Assembly (NCBI GenBank): GCA_964399235.1
Contig: CAYNQC010000059.1
Location: 1-8,112 of the forward strand
Source: DASPPK01 sp964399235
GTDB taxonomy: Archaea; Thermoproteota; Bathyarchaeia; Bathyarchaeales; Bathycorpusculaceae
Reading direction: 5' to 3'
DNA: 8,112 bases
Part shown: in pieces, positions 1 through 5,891 of the stretch
How the letters are laid out: each line of letters begins with the position of its first letter
Position numbering within the stretch: position 1 is the first letter of the stretch
Made by a program: the position numbers and the translations under genes
Notes under the pieces: generated by a model
Told to the model about the DNA's origin: nothing
Databases searched by the model: none
What the model saw: only the letters and a program-made list of their open reading frames with translations

Positions 1-96
1 TTATTCGAGTCTTCACAAGGAGCGTTATTTAAAATTTTCTATCGCTCAAAGAAAAGTCGCGAGCGAAGTCAAAGTATTTCGAATTATAAGTTTGGG
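1..96. other. left-edge stretch with no supportable gene
   Basis: No convincing coding region is seen here. It is AT-rich and includes a TCGCTC/GAGCGA inverted repeat (42-47 and 61-66, 13-nt spacer). Plus-strand frame 2 stays open from position 2 to a TGA ending at 121, but it would overlap the small membrane gene and has no recognisable motif. The stretch lies downstream of the small minus-strand gene and carries a T-rich run on that strand. Confidence 0.5.
25..34 (-). promoter_or_regulatory. possible TATA box for a gene off the left edge
   Basis: On the minus strand this reads TTTTAAATAA, a good archaeal TATA-like sequence preceded by an A-rich run. A start about 26 bases downstream would fall at about position 3, so any transcript would leave the window at once. 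AT-rich runs are common by chance and the target gene cannot be seen. Confidence 0.22.
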
Positions 97-336
97 TTAT
101 CTTATTGAGCGAATGAAACGTTGATAAATGTAGACGAAGTATATCAGGGAAAACGCGGTCAGAAGTACTTCGAATGACAAGATTGTGGGGTTTCTTTCCA
201 CTGCCATGAAGTACCCGTTGGTGAGTATGTCAGTGAAGACTAGCACTTGTAGGAATATCGCTCCACCGAGGCAGCTGAGTCCAAGCACGTGGAAGAGTAC
301 CTGTGCACGGCGGTCTTGCCTTGTCTCAGTAGTCAT
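97..336 (-). CDS. small two-helix membrane protein of unknown function
   Basis: This encodes 79 residues from the ATG at 336. A hydrophilic, charged N-terminus (MTTETRQDRRAQ) is followed by a first membrane segment at about residues 12-35, a short loop containing VERNPT, a second membrane segment at about 51-70, and a basic tail (YQRFIRSIR). The short basic ends suggest both termini are cytoplasmic, with a small external loop. A TTG at 354 would add six residues, but the TATA-like box at 368-376 predicts a start of transcription near 347, which excludes the TTG and leaves an approximately 11-nt leader with no Shine-Dalgarno. I do not recognise a named family. The membrane topology and charge layout argue that the reading frame is real. 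It stands alone, divergent from the DUF72 genes. Confidence 0.62.
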   Translation of the reverse strand: MTTETRQDRRAQVLFHVLGLSCLGGAIFLQVLVFTDILTNGYFMAVERNPTILSFEVLLTAFSLIYFVYIYQRFIRSIR

Positions 337-367
337 TATTATCGCAAATAGCAAGAGTCTAGACGCT

Positions 368-376
368 AATTAATAA
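368..376 (-). promoter_or_regulatory. TATA-like box for the small membrane protein gene
   Basis: The minus strand reads TTATTAATT. Its centre is about 37 bases before the ATG at 336, which predicts a leader of roughly 11 nt. That is typical of archaeal short-leader transcripts and fits the absence of a Shine-Dalgarno. Confidence 0.38.
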
Positions 377-435
377 GTTGTGAATCCATGCACAACACAA
401 ACCCTAATAATCCACCGTCAATATCCACGCTAAAA

Positions 436-448
436 CTTGGCAACCAAG
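436..448. repeat. short perfect hairpin, 5-bp stem and 3-nt loop
   Basis: CTTGG, then CAA, then CCAAG. It is the first of three stem-loops between 436 and 536 in the intergenic region upstream of the DUF72 pair. Alone it is short enough to be chance. Confidence 0.3.
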
Positions 449-468
449 GCAAATGCTTGTTATGACGC

Positions 469-508
469 ACGCAAATCTGAAGGTTCGTCCAGTGACAGAT
501 TGTTGCGT
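469..508. repeat. 11-bp stem-loop with 2-nt bulge in intergenic DNA
   Basis: ACGCA (469-473) pairs with TGCGT (504-508), and AATCTG (474-479) pairs with CAGATT (496-501). The GT at 502-503 is bulged and the loop is 16 nt (480-495). All 11 pairs are Watson-Crick. No T-run follows, so it does not look like an intrinsic terminator. It lies upstream of the predicted DUF72 promoter, so it would be a DNA-level element or part of a separate small RNA rather than the DUF72 leader. Function is unknown. Confidence 0.45.
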
Positions 509-512
509 ATGT

Positions 513-536
513 GGGTTACCAAACGATTCTTAACCC
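513..536. repeat. 6-bp stem-loop next to the larger hairpin
   Basis: GGGTTA (513-518) pairs perfectly with TAACCC (531-536) across a 12-nt loop. It starts five bases after the larger stem-loop. The right arm belongs to an AACCCTAA element that also occurs at about 400-407. Confidence 0.35.
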
Positions 537-545
537 TAACCTAAC

Positions 546-553
546 ATAATAAA
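546..553 (+). promoter_or_regulatory. TATA-like box for the DUF72 gene pair
   Basis: The sequence ATAATAAA is centred about 36 bases before the TTG at 586. Transcription would start near 575, leaving a leader of about 10 nt that includes GCAAAGGA. An in-frame TGA at 565-567 excludes any earlier start of the DUF72 gene, consistent with a promoter here. Confidence 0.4.
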
Positions 554-585
554 TGTTCAAGGTCTGAGTCACGGGGCAAAGGATA

Positions 586-1518
586 TTGAAGGAGTTTCTT
601 ATCGGCACAGGCGGATGGGCCTATTTTCAAGTCCCCGGAATCACGCCCCTGACAGCCTATTCCAAGGTTTTCAACTTTGTTGAAGCCAACTCGACCTTCT
701 ATCAGATGCCAACCTTGAAAGAAGTCGAGAAATGGAGACGACTTGTCCAACCGGATTTTCAATTCAGCGTGAGAGCCCATAAGTCAATAACTCACACTCA
801 CAGACTTCGACCTGTGCCGGAAGTCTACGAGGCGTTTGACAGGATACGACAGATATGCAAGCTCCTAAACGCCCAAATCATCCATCTGCAAACGCCACCG
901 GCGCTCGACGTAGATGGAAAAATGATTTCTGATTTTCATGAGCTTCTGTCCACGGTCAACCTTAGCAAAGTACGATTGGCTCTCGAAGTGAGAACCGCGG
1001 GCAGTGAAAAACTGCCTGTAGAATTGCTGAAGATCATGCAGGAAAACAACGTGATACACTGCGTGGATCTATCCAAGGGCGAAATCCCTGCTTATGACTC
1101 GGATATATTGTATTCTCGATTGTTTGGGAAAGGCCGCCACAACATCTATCAGCCAACAGATGAGGAGCTAGAGGAAATCGATCATAAAGCTTCGAGTTCG
1201 AAAGCTGAAAAAGCGGTCATGAGCTTTCATTTTGTAAGAATGTACAAAGATGCGGCAAGGCTCAAAACTTACAGGCAGACGGGCAAGTTTCCAATGGTCA
1301 CAAAATCAACAGGAATTACCTCACTCGAACAGGTCCTCAGCGAGGACGCCGCGTTTCCAACAACAAAACGAAACCTTGTCAGCAGGCAGGGATGGAAGCT
1401 TTTCGATCTGACGGAGACAGAGAGACCTCGCGTCGGAGAATATCTGGAGAGGCTTCCTGACGGAGTCTACAACTGCCTTGCAGACGCGACGAACAAACTT
1501 GAATCAATCGTAAGGTGA
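586..1518 (+). CDS. DUF72 (YecE-type) TIM-barrel protein with DUF2795-like C-terminus
   Basis: This 310-residue protein belongs to the DUF72 family (PF01904), a TIM-barrel fold whose biochemical function is not established. The family's opening motif is IGTGGWAYF (residues 6-14), followed by the NSTFYQMP segment (35-42) that matches the usual NSTFY motif and a QTPPALD strand (102-108). The barrel ends near residue 230; the usual paired-Asn segment is replaced by SFHFVRMYKDAARL. Residues 248-305 form an extra module (AAFPTTKRNLV, then EYLERLPDGVYNCLADATNKL) that resembles DUF2795 domains. TTG at 586 is used because an in-frame TGA at 565 blocks any upstream start and the family motif begins within six residues of it; the nearby AAAGGA is only two bases away, so initiation may be leader-poor. 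The next DUF72 gene begins about five bases after the stop. Confidence 0.85.
   Translation: MKEFLIGTGGWAYFQVPGITPLTAYSKVFNFVEANSTFYQMPTLKEVEKWRRLVQPDFQFSVRAHKSITHTHRLRPVPEVYEAFDRIRQICKLLNAQIIHLQTPPALDVDGKMISDFHELLSTVNLSKVRLALEVRTAGSEKLPVELLKIMQENNVIHCVDLSKGEIPAYDSDILYSRLFGKGRHNIYQPTDEELEEIDHKASSSKAEKAVMSFHFVRMYKDAARLKTYRQTGKFPMVTKSTGITSLEQVLSEDAAFPTTKRNLVSRQGWKLFDLTETERPRVGEYLERLPDGVYNCLADATNKLESIVR
1512..1518 (+). promoter_or_regulatory. Shine-Dalgarno site deciding the start of the second DUF72 gene
   Basis: AAGGTGA overlaps the stop codon of the first DUF72 gene and, with the following T, matches the GGTGATC end expected from archaeal 16S rRNA. It is five bases before TTG at 1524. This favours that TTG over the GTG at 1515, which would lie inside the site. 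Confidence 0.5.
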
Positions 1519-1523
1519 TAAGG

Positions 1524-2711
1524 TTGACGAAGGGTCTCGGCGATATTTTGCTCGGCACTTCGGGTTGGAGCTACAAGGAATGGATTGGCCCGTTCTACAC
1601 CAAAGCAGACAAAAGTATGCTTCGAGCTTACACAAGAGTTTTCCGAACCGTGGAGATAGATTCGACTTTTTACAGGTATCCCTCTAAAGGCACTGTGATG
1701 GGTTGGACAAGATATTCGCCTGAGGGCTTTGTCTATGCCGCAAAGCTGCCTGGACTTATCACACATGACAAAAAGCTCGAATTGACCCAGGGTATTCAAC
1801 AGGACCTTGAGAGATTCCTAGAGCTCATGGAACCCCTTACACTAAGTGGCAAACTCGGGTGCGTATTGATTCAGCTTCCTCCAAAGTTCCGCTACAAACC
1901 TGACCAACTAGAAGACTTCTTCAAATTGCTGCCCACGCACGTTAAGTTTGCAGTTGAGTTTCGGGACCCTTCTTGGATGCGAGCGGAAACATGGAGTTTG
2001 CTGGAACGATACAAGGTTGCCTACACGATTGTCGATGAACCTTTGCTCCCATCCGACATACATCTGACCTCGGACATCGCCTATCTGCGGTGGCATGGCA
2101 AGGGTTCGAGGCCCTGGTATGACTACCGCTACGGTGTTGATGAACTTCGGCCGTGGGCTCCCAAAGTTCAGACAATTGCAGAGAAAGTTCAGAAAGTGTA
2201 CGGCTACTTCAACAATCACTATCATGGCTATGCCGTGGAAAACTGCTTGCAGATAATGGAGATGATGGGTTCTCTTGAGCCGAGGCAAGTTGAAGCCAAA
2301 GCCAAGATAGAGAGTTATCGAAAGAACTCGGTTCAACAGACCTTCTCCACGCTTGAATCGTTTGGGCCTCCCAAAGACATGAGCTTCCGCAGTTTGATTG
2401 AATATTTTGTTCCGGCTGAAAGACTCAAAAGGGCAGAACAGATACAGAACGATGAGTTACAGGTTGTGAAGGAAACTGATGAGCAGGTTGAAGCAACGGT
2501 CAGGGAATACCACATAACCATAAACACTGAGGACAAGACGATTACCCATGATTGTGCCGACTGGGCAAGGGTCTCTTCGACCAAGAAACTGTGCAAGCAC
2601 GTAGCAAAGTTGTTCCTGTCAGTTGACAACCAGCGAGCGACGAAAATTCTCAGGAACCTTTACGACAGCGAAGAATCTTGGCAGTTCAGACCTTTCGAGA
2701 AACAGTCATGA
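1524..2711 (+). CDS. DUF72 TIM-barrel protein with C-terminal SWIM-like zinc finger
   Basis: This is a second DUF72 protein, 395 residues from TTG 1524 (398 if GTG 1515 is used). It is closer to the family consensus than its neighbour: GTSGWSYKEWIGPFY (11-25), DSTFYRYP (46-53), QLPPKFRY (117-124), EFRDPSW (145-151), YLRWHGKG (187-194), then YGYFNNHYHGYAVENC (226-241). Beyond the barrel, roughly residues 255-325 form a charged linker. Residues 327-382 carry a compact domain with H342-x-C344, twelve residues, then C357-x-H359. This is the SWIM zinc-binding layout with the first Cys replaced by His. SWIM domains commonly bind nucleic acids or proteins, so a nucleic-acid role for this protein is a reasonable inference, not shown. 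The gene is coupled to the first DUF72 gene and converges on the nuclease gene, 36 bases from its end. Confidence 0.87.
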   Translation: MTKGLGDILLGTSGWSYKEWIGPFYTKADKSMLRAYTRVFRTVEIDSTFYRYPSKGTVMGWTRYSPEGFVYAAKLPGLITHDKKLELTQGIQQDLERFLELMEPLTLSGKLGCVLIQLPPKFRYKPDQLEDFFKLLPTHVKFAVEFRDPSWMRAETWSLLERYKVAYTIVDEPLLPSDIHLTSDIAYLRWHGKGSRPWYDYRYGVDELRPWAPKVQTIAEKVQKVYGYFNNHYHGYAVENCLQIMEMMGSLEPRQVEAKAKIESYRKNSVQQTFSTLESFGPPKDMSFRSLIEYFVPAERLKRAEQIQNDELQVVKETDEQVEATVREYHITINTEDKTITHDCADWARVSSTKKLCKHVAKLFLSVDNQRATKILRNLYDSEESWQFRPFEKQS

Positions 2712-2740
2712 GTGACGCCTAGTTGACTCTTGGACAGGTA

Positions 2741-2747
2741 GAAAAAG
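2741..2747 (-). terminator. possible oligo-T terminator after the nuclease gene
   Basis: On the minus strand CTTTTTC follows immediately after the TGA of the RNase J-like gene. Short T-runs are the usual intrinsic termination signal in archaea. Five Ts is weak, but the site sits in a 36-base convergent gap where termination is needed. Confidence 0.33.
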
Positions 2748-4085
2748 TCAGATGCTGTATTCCATTCCTTTTACAGTACGAATCTTTTGGCCATTTATGT
2801 TTCTAATGAATTTGATGAACAACTCGGCATTTTCCGTGTGGACAGGAAATATCTTTGACGCATTGATGTTCTTGAGGGCGGATTTGAGTTGCAGAGGCAT
2901 TATGTGGCCCGATACGTGAATGTGATACTGAGGTAGGCCATAGTGCTGAAGCCAGTTTATGAGCCGACCAAAATCGATTTCCATCTCTTCATTGAAGGGC
3001 TCGGACGCAGAAAGAACATAGCAGCTTCCAGGGTTGGGCTGAAGGTCGACAAGTTCTTCCAAGTCATAGAATGACATGGCCAGAATGACTTTGCATTGTT
3101 GCTTCGAAAGCTCGAAGGCGTTCTTCACCTTATCTGGGTATTGCTTTTCAATCTGTTCTTCCCACTTGTATCGTGTGGACTTCGACTTTCGAAAAATCAA
3201 TATGCTCTCGTCACCTAGGTCTGGAAGGTTCAGTCCTTTATCATCACAAAGTGCCTTCAACAAGTAGGCTTGTTTCTGTGAAATCGCAAGGCATCGTTGT
3301 TTCTTCTTGGCAACTCGGAAGAAGCTATTGAGCCGATCGACGTCTGCATTTGCAAACTCTGCCAGCACGATGCCATCTGCTTGTTGGACAATACTGTCAA
3401 GTTTGTTTTCGACTTCGGCTTCCGAGGAGACCGAGGCGCCGGTCATGTTGGTGGCTTCCGTAATTACAGCCGCAGGTTCCGCGTCGCGTGCTTTCTCAAT
3501 GAAATCATTGGTCATTTCGCATTTTGCCCCATGCTGCCTGAAGTCTCCGGTGTAGACAACTGCGCCGTTTGAAGTTTGAATCACAAACCCGTAGGCGCCT
3601 GGCACTGAATGGTCCACGTGAACCGGTTCGACTTCCAAGTTATCGACATGAATCTTTGTGCCGGTTCTGAAAGTCTTGAAGCTCAAGTCCTCGATGTCAA
3701 ATTCGAGGTCTGCTCTGCGCATTTCGCTCTGCGCGCGCAGGATTGTCAGTGTTGTTTCACCGCAATATACTGGAATTTCGCGTTTAACAAAGGACAGATA
3801 GGCTGAATGGTCTAGGTGACCATGCGAAATGAAGATGGCGTCAATGTCGGGTTTCTTTTCGTCGAACTTGTAGACGCCGTCGAGCCTGGGCAGGATGCCG
3901 AATTCCTGAAGACTTTTTCCGGTTTTTGGGGAGAGAAATGGTGGGGAGTAGAAAAGCTTCTTCATGGCGAAGGACATGCCGAAGTCAAAGAAGACTTTGG
4001 TGTCTCTGTCTTTGAGCAGTATCTTGTTGCCTCCGATCTCGTCTACTCCTCCATAAAAAGTGAGTGTTGTCTTTTGTTTGACCAT
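2748..4085 (-). CDS. RNase J-like beta-CASP metallo-beta-lactamase ribonuclease
   Basis: This 445-residue protein has the size of archaeal RNase J. Metal-binding motif II is HGHLDH (residues 88-93), motif III is H159 in VDHSVPGAYG, and motif IV is D181 in TGDFRQHG. The beta-CASP insertion runs from about 205 to 360 (TEATN at 209-213, AEFANADVDRL at 242-252). The C-terminus has SGH (392-394) and PVHTE (414-418), the two late histidine motifs of the RNase J class. The metal ligands look intact, so it should be an active exo- or endoribonuclease in RNA decay or processing. DNA cleavage cannot be excluded. ATG 4085 is preferred over ATG 4118 because AAGGTG lies five bases upstream and the longer form would run 11 codons into the kinase gene. 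The kinase stop is two bases before this ATG. Confidence 0.86.
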   Translation of the reverse strand: MVKQKTTLTFYGGVDEIGGNKILLKDRDTKVFFDFGMSFAMKKLFYSPPFLSPKTGKSLQEFGILPRLDGVYKFDEKKPDIDAIFISHGHLDHSAYLSFVKREIPVYCGETTLTILRAQSEMRRADLEFDIEDLSFKTFRTGTKIHVDNLEVEPVHVDHSVPGAYGFVIQTSNGAVVYTGDFRQHGAKCEMTNDFIEKARDAEPAAVITEATNMTGASVSSEAEVENKLDSIVQQADGIVLAEFANADVDRLNSFFRVAKKKQRCLAISQKQAYLLKALCDDKGLNLPDLGDESILIFRKSKSTRYKWEEQIEKQYPDKVKNAFELSKQQCKVILAMSFYDLEELVDLQPNPGSCYVLSASEPFNEEMEIDFGRLINWLQHYGLPQYHIHVSGHIMPLQLKSALKNINASKIFPVHTENAELFIKFIRNINGQKIRTVKGMEYSI

Positions 4086-4087
4086 GT

Positions 4088-5806
4088 TCACACCTTCAGT
4101 TTGTCTGCGTTTCTGCATACGTTTGAGAGAGTGAGCATTATATGTGGAAAGGTGAAGATGCTGAAGACTTTGGTGTACTTTGGGTTTCCTGCACTCTTGA
4201 CGGTGTCCGTTTTTCCGCCAGTCTTCAAATACCCTTCGACAAACGTCTGTGCGAACTCTTGAAGTCTGCTCATGTCAACCAGAGGTGAGACATCATGTCC
4301 GGAGTAGTAAAGGAATTCTGCGATGTCCCATACTATGTCGCCTCTTCGACTCGCTTGTTCAAAATCCATCAGATAGATTTTGCCTTCTTTTCCTGCGAAG
4401 ATGTTTTCTGGTTTTGTGTCTCCTAGTGCTACGCCTTTGGAATGGACTTTGGCAAATGTTTCACCAACTTTTTCAACAATGTGTAAAGCCTCTTTGGTTT
4501 CATCTCGATTCTTCGAACTAACGGCGCGTTTTATGACCTTGTCCACAGCTTCTCCTTCTATATACTCCATGATTATGAGACGTTTGTTTGGGCTTACGTG
4601 CAGAAGTTTCGGAACGGCAAAACCGTTTGAATCAAGAAAACGGTTGATAGCACATTCTCTTTCAAGCCTTGAACTGCCGGAAACGGCGAAGGTTCTTGTG
4701 CCGACGCTCCATAGGGTAAGAGGAAACCATTTGAAATTGGACCAGTCTCTGAACTGTTTGATGATTGCTTTGCTGGATTTCCCTTTTGTAGAGGTCTCAA
4801 CTAGATAGACATCATTTAAGATGCCGCCCACGTTTTTGATCGTTACTTGTGCATCTTTGTCCGCTGACAGCGCTTTCTTGGCAAAGGTTCTTATGTCCAT
4901 TCTGTTTGCGAGTGGTGTCATTCCCGTGGCTGTTGGAATGTAAACGTAGTTTTCGGGATCTTCGATCGTCTGCTTCATTCTCAAATCGTCGAGCGACATT
5001 TGGATTTTGGACAGCTGTTCTCTATTCTGTGAGAGTGCTTCTAGAATTTGGGGAAAAATACCGAGTGTAGCAGCGAACAAGGTTCTTGGTCCCGTTTTGA
5101 AGAGGTCTATGAACCGGGTTCGCAGGCTGGTTGCTTTATCAGCAAACCGTGTGGAGATGACCCAGTACCCGTTCACGTAATGAACTATTCCTTCTTTTTC
5201 AAGCTCATTCAAAGCTTGCTGAAAACCACTGAGGACGCATTCAAGGTTTCTCTTTCCTTCTCTGGTTCCTGTGAAGCCTGCAACAGCATAGAGCGTCGGT
5301 GGAAAGAGTCGCCCTCTTGTCAACATGGTTTCGAACATGAAATACTCGGGTTTTATTCGCAATTCGTAAGAAAGCTCTGGGAAATCCAAGACAAGACTTT
5401 GCAGAAGTTCGACGATTAATCTCTTCTTTACCTTAACTTCCTGCGTATGCAAGTAATCCTCGTTAACTAATACCGCATATGGGAAGATCAATCCGCCAGC
5501 GAGAGCTTCGCCTAGGAAACCCTTGTCTACGTCTCTTTCAAACACCCATGCATCCACAGCAAGAACAGAAAGAGTGCCGTCGCTGGAAACCTTGGCATAA
5601 TTCATGAGTCTGGGCTGAAAGTTGCGCACAACTATTAGAACCTGTGAAATCGTCTTCGTTGCAGGAAAGAGAGATGCATAGTCGGTTCTTCGGAAAGCTG
5701 CAACTATCTCGCAAGGTTCCGCCACGTGTTTGCAGAAGTCAAGAACTTCTCGCGTCAATTTTGCGTGTGCGGTTTTCGTGGGCTCAGCCAATTTTCCACC
5801 TGACAT
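4088..5806 (-). CDS. nucleotidyltransferase-like / wHTH / Bud32-RIO-like kinase fusion
   Basis: This 572-residue protein has at least three parts. Residues 15-165 resemble a nucleotidyltransferase-like fold (hydrophobic strand VLIVV at 56-60, then GFLGEALAGGLIFPY at 96-110), but no GS or DxD catalytic pattern is visible, so it may be inactive. Residues 165-220 look like a winged helix (QQALNELEKEGIVHYVNGYWVI). A coiled stretch spans about 250-280. The kinase follows: GGILNDVYLVE loop (327-337), probable ATP lysine K350 in AIIKQF, an aromatic-rich insertion (354-375), helix-C acidic residues (ERE, 382-384), MEYIEG (413-418), catalytic D463 and N468 in GDTKPENIF, and metal-binding D481 in MDFEQA where kinases usually have DFG. 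This fits small archaeal Bud32/RIO or aminoglycoside-kinase-like enzymes. The substrate is unknown. A TGA at 5819-5821 blocks earlier starts, and there is no Shine-Dalgarno. Confidence 0.82.
   Translation of the reverse strand: MSGGKLAEPTKTAHAKLTREVLDFCKHVAEPCEIVAAFRRTDYASLFPATKTISQVLIVVRNFQPRLMNYAKVSSDGTLSVLAVDAWVFERDVDKGFLGEALAGGLIFPYAVLVNEDYLHTQEVKVKKRLIVELLQSLVLDFPELSYELRIKPEYFMFETMLTRGRLFPPTLYAVAGFTGTREGKRNLECVLSGFQQALNELEKEGIVHYVNGYWVISTRFADKATSLRTRFIDLFKTGPRTLFAATLGIFPQILEALSQNREQLSKIQMSLDDLRMKQTIEDPENYVYIPTATGMTPLANRMDIRTFAKKALSADKDAQVTIKNVGGILNDVYLVETSTKGKSSKAIIKQFRDWSNFKWFPLTLWSVGTRTFAVSGSSRLERECAINRFLDSNGFAVPKLLHVSPNKRLIIMEYIEGEAVDKVIKRAVSSKNRDETKEALHIVEKVGETFAKVHSKGVALGDTKPENIFAGKEGKIYLMDFEQASRRGDIVWDIAEFLYYSGHDVSPLVDMSRLQEFAQTFVEGYLKTGGKTDTVKSAGNPKYTKVFSIFTFPHIMLTLSNVCRNADKLKV
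4091..4096 (-). promoter_or_regulatory. Shine-Dalgarno inside the end of the kinase gene
   Basis: The minus strand reads AAGGTG over the last two sense codons (Lys-Val) of the kinase gene, then TGA, two bases, and ATG of the nuclease gene. This layout implies translational coupling and decides the ATG at 4085 as the nuclease start. Confidence 0.55.
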
Positions 5807-5844
5807 TTGAGAAGGGTTTCAAATAGAATCTGTGGTGCTAGAAG

Positions 5845-5852
5845 ATATAATT
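5845..5852 (-). promoter_or_regulatory. TATA-like box for the kinase-nuclease operon
   Basis: The minus strand reads AATTATAT. Transcription would begin near 5822, giving an approximately 16-nt leader before ATG 5806, which has no Shine-Dalgarno. This short-leader layout supports an own promoter for the kinase-nuclease pair, separate from the acyl-CoA synthetase gene. Confidence 0.37.
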
Positions 5853-5857
5853 GATGC

Positions 5858-5872
5858 TTATGCGATGCATAA
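5858..5872. promoter_or_regulatory. possible operator: 6-bp inverted repeat beside the kinase TATA box
   Basis: TTATGC-GAT-GCATAA is a perfect 6-bp dyad with a 3-bp centre, five bases upstream of the kinase TATA-like box on the minus strand, where the factor-B element and activator or repressor sites lie. ATGC also recurs directly at 5854, 5860 and 5865. It is short and could be chance. Confidence 0.25.
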
Positions 5873-5891
5873 AGTAACTGTTAGATTCAAA

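Noticed and set aside
2..121. Plus-strand open frame from the left edge, possibly the tail of an upstream gene
   Set aside because: It gives about 39 residues with no recognisable motif and overlaps the small membrane gene by about 25 bases. Another plus-strand frame is open over almost the same stretch, so openness is not informative.
72..184. Similar stretches at 72-94 and 163-184 (AAGTAyTTCGAAT and following bases)
   Set aside because: About 19 of 23 bases agree, but one copy is non-coding and the other lies in the small membrane gene. There is no third copy, no inverted ends and no target duplication.
480..495. AAGGTTCGTCC in the hairpin loop, resembling a tRNA T-arm
   Set aside because: No acceptor, D or anticodon stems can be fitted around it, and the T-stem itself would have only two pairs.
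531..545. AACCCTAACCTAAC, resembling a telomeric CCCTAA repeat
   Set aside because: Only about two imperfect units are present, and archaeal chromosomes have no such telomeres. The right arm of the nearby hairpin explains part of it.
1515..1523. GTG at 1515 as the start of the second DUF72 gene
   Set aside because: It would lie inside the AAGGTGA Shine-Dalgarno, which is spaced correctly for TTG 1524. The family motif begins soon after either start.
2724..2751. TGACT/AGTCA inverted repeat in the convergent gap
   Set aside because: A 5-bp stem with an 18-nt loop is weak and overlaps the nuclease stop codon. The oligo-T run is the better termination candidate.
3816..4262. Long plus-strand frames opposite the nuclease and kinase genes (for example 3816-4262 and 4380-4808)
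   Set aside because: They lie antisense to genes with intact catalytic motifs, carry no family motif of their own and have no start signals.
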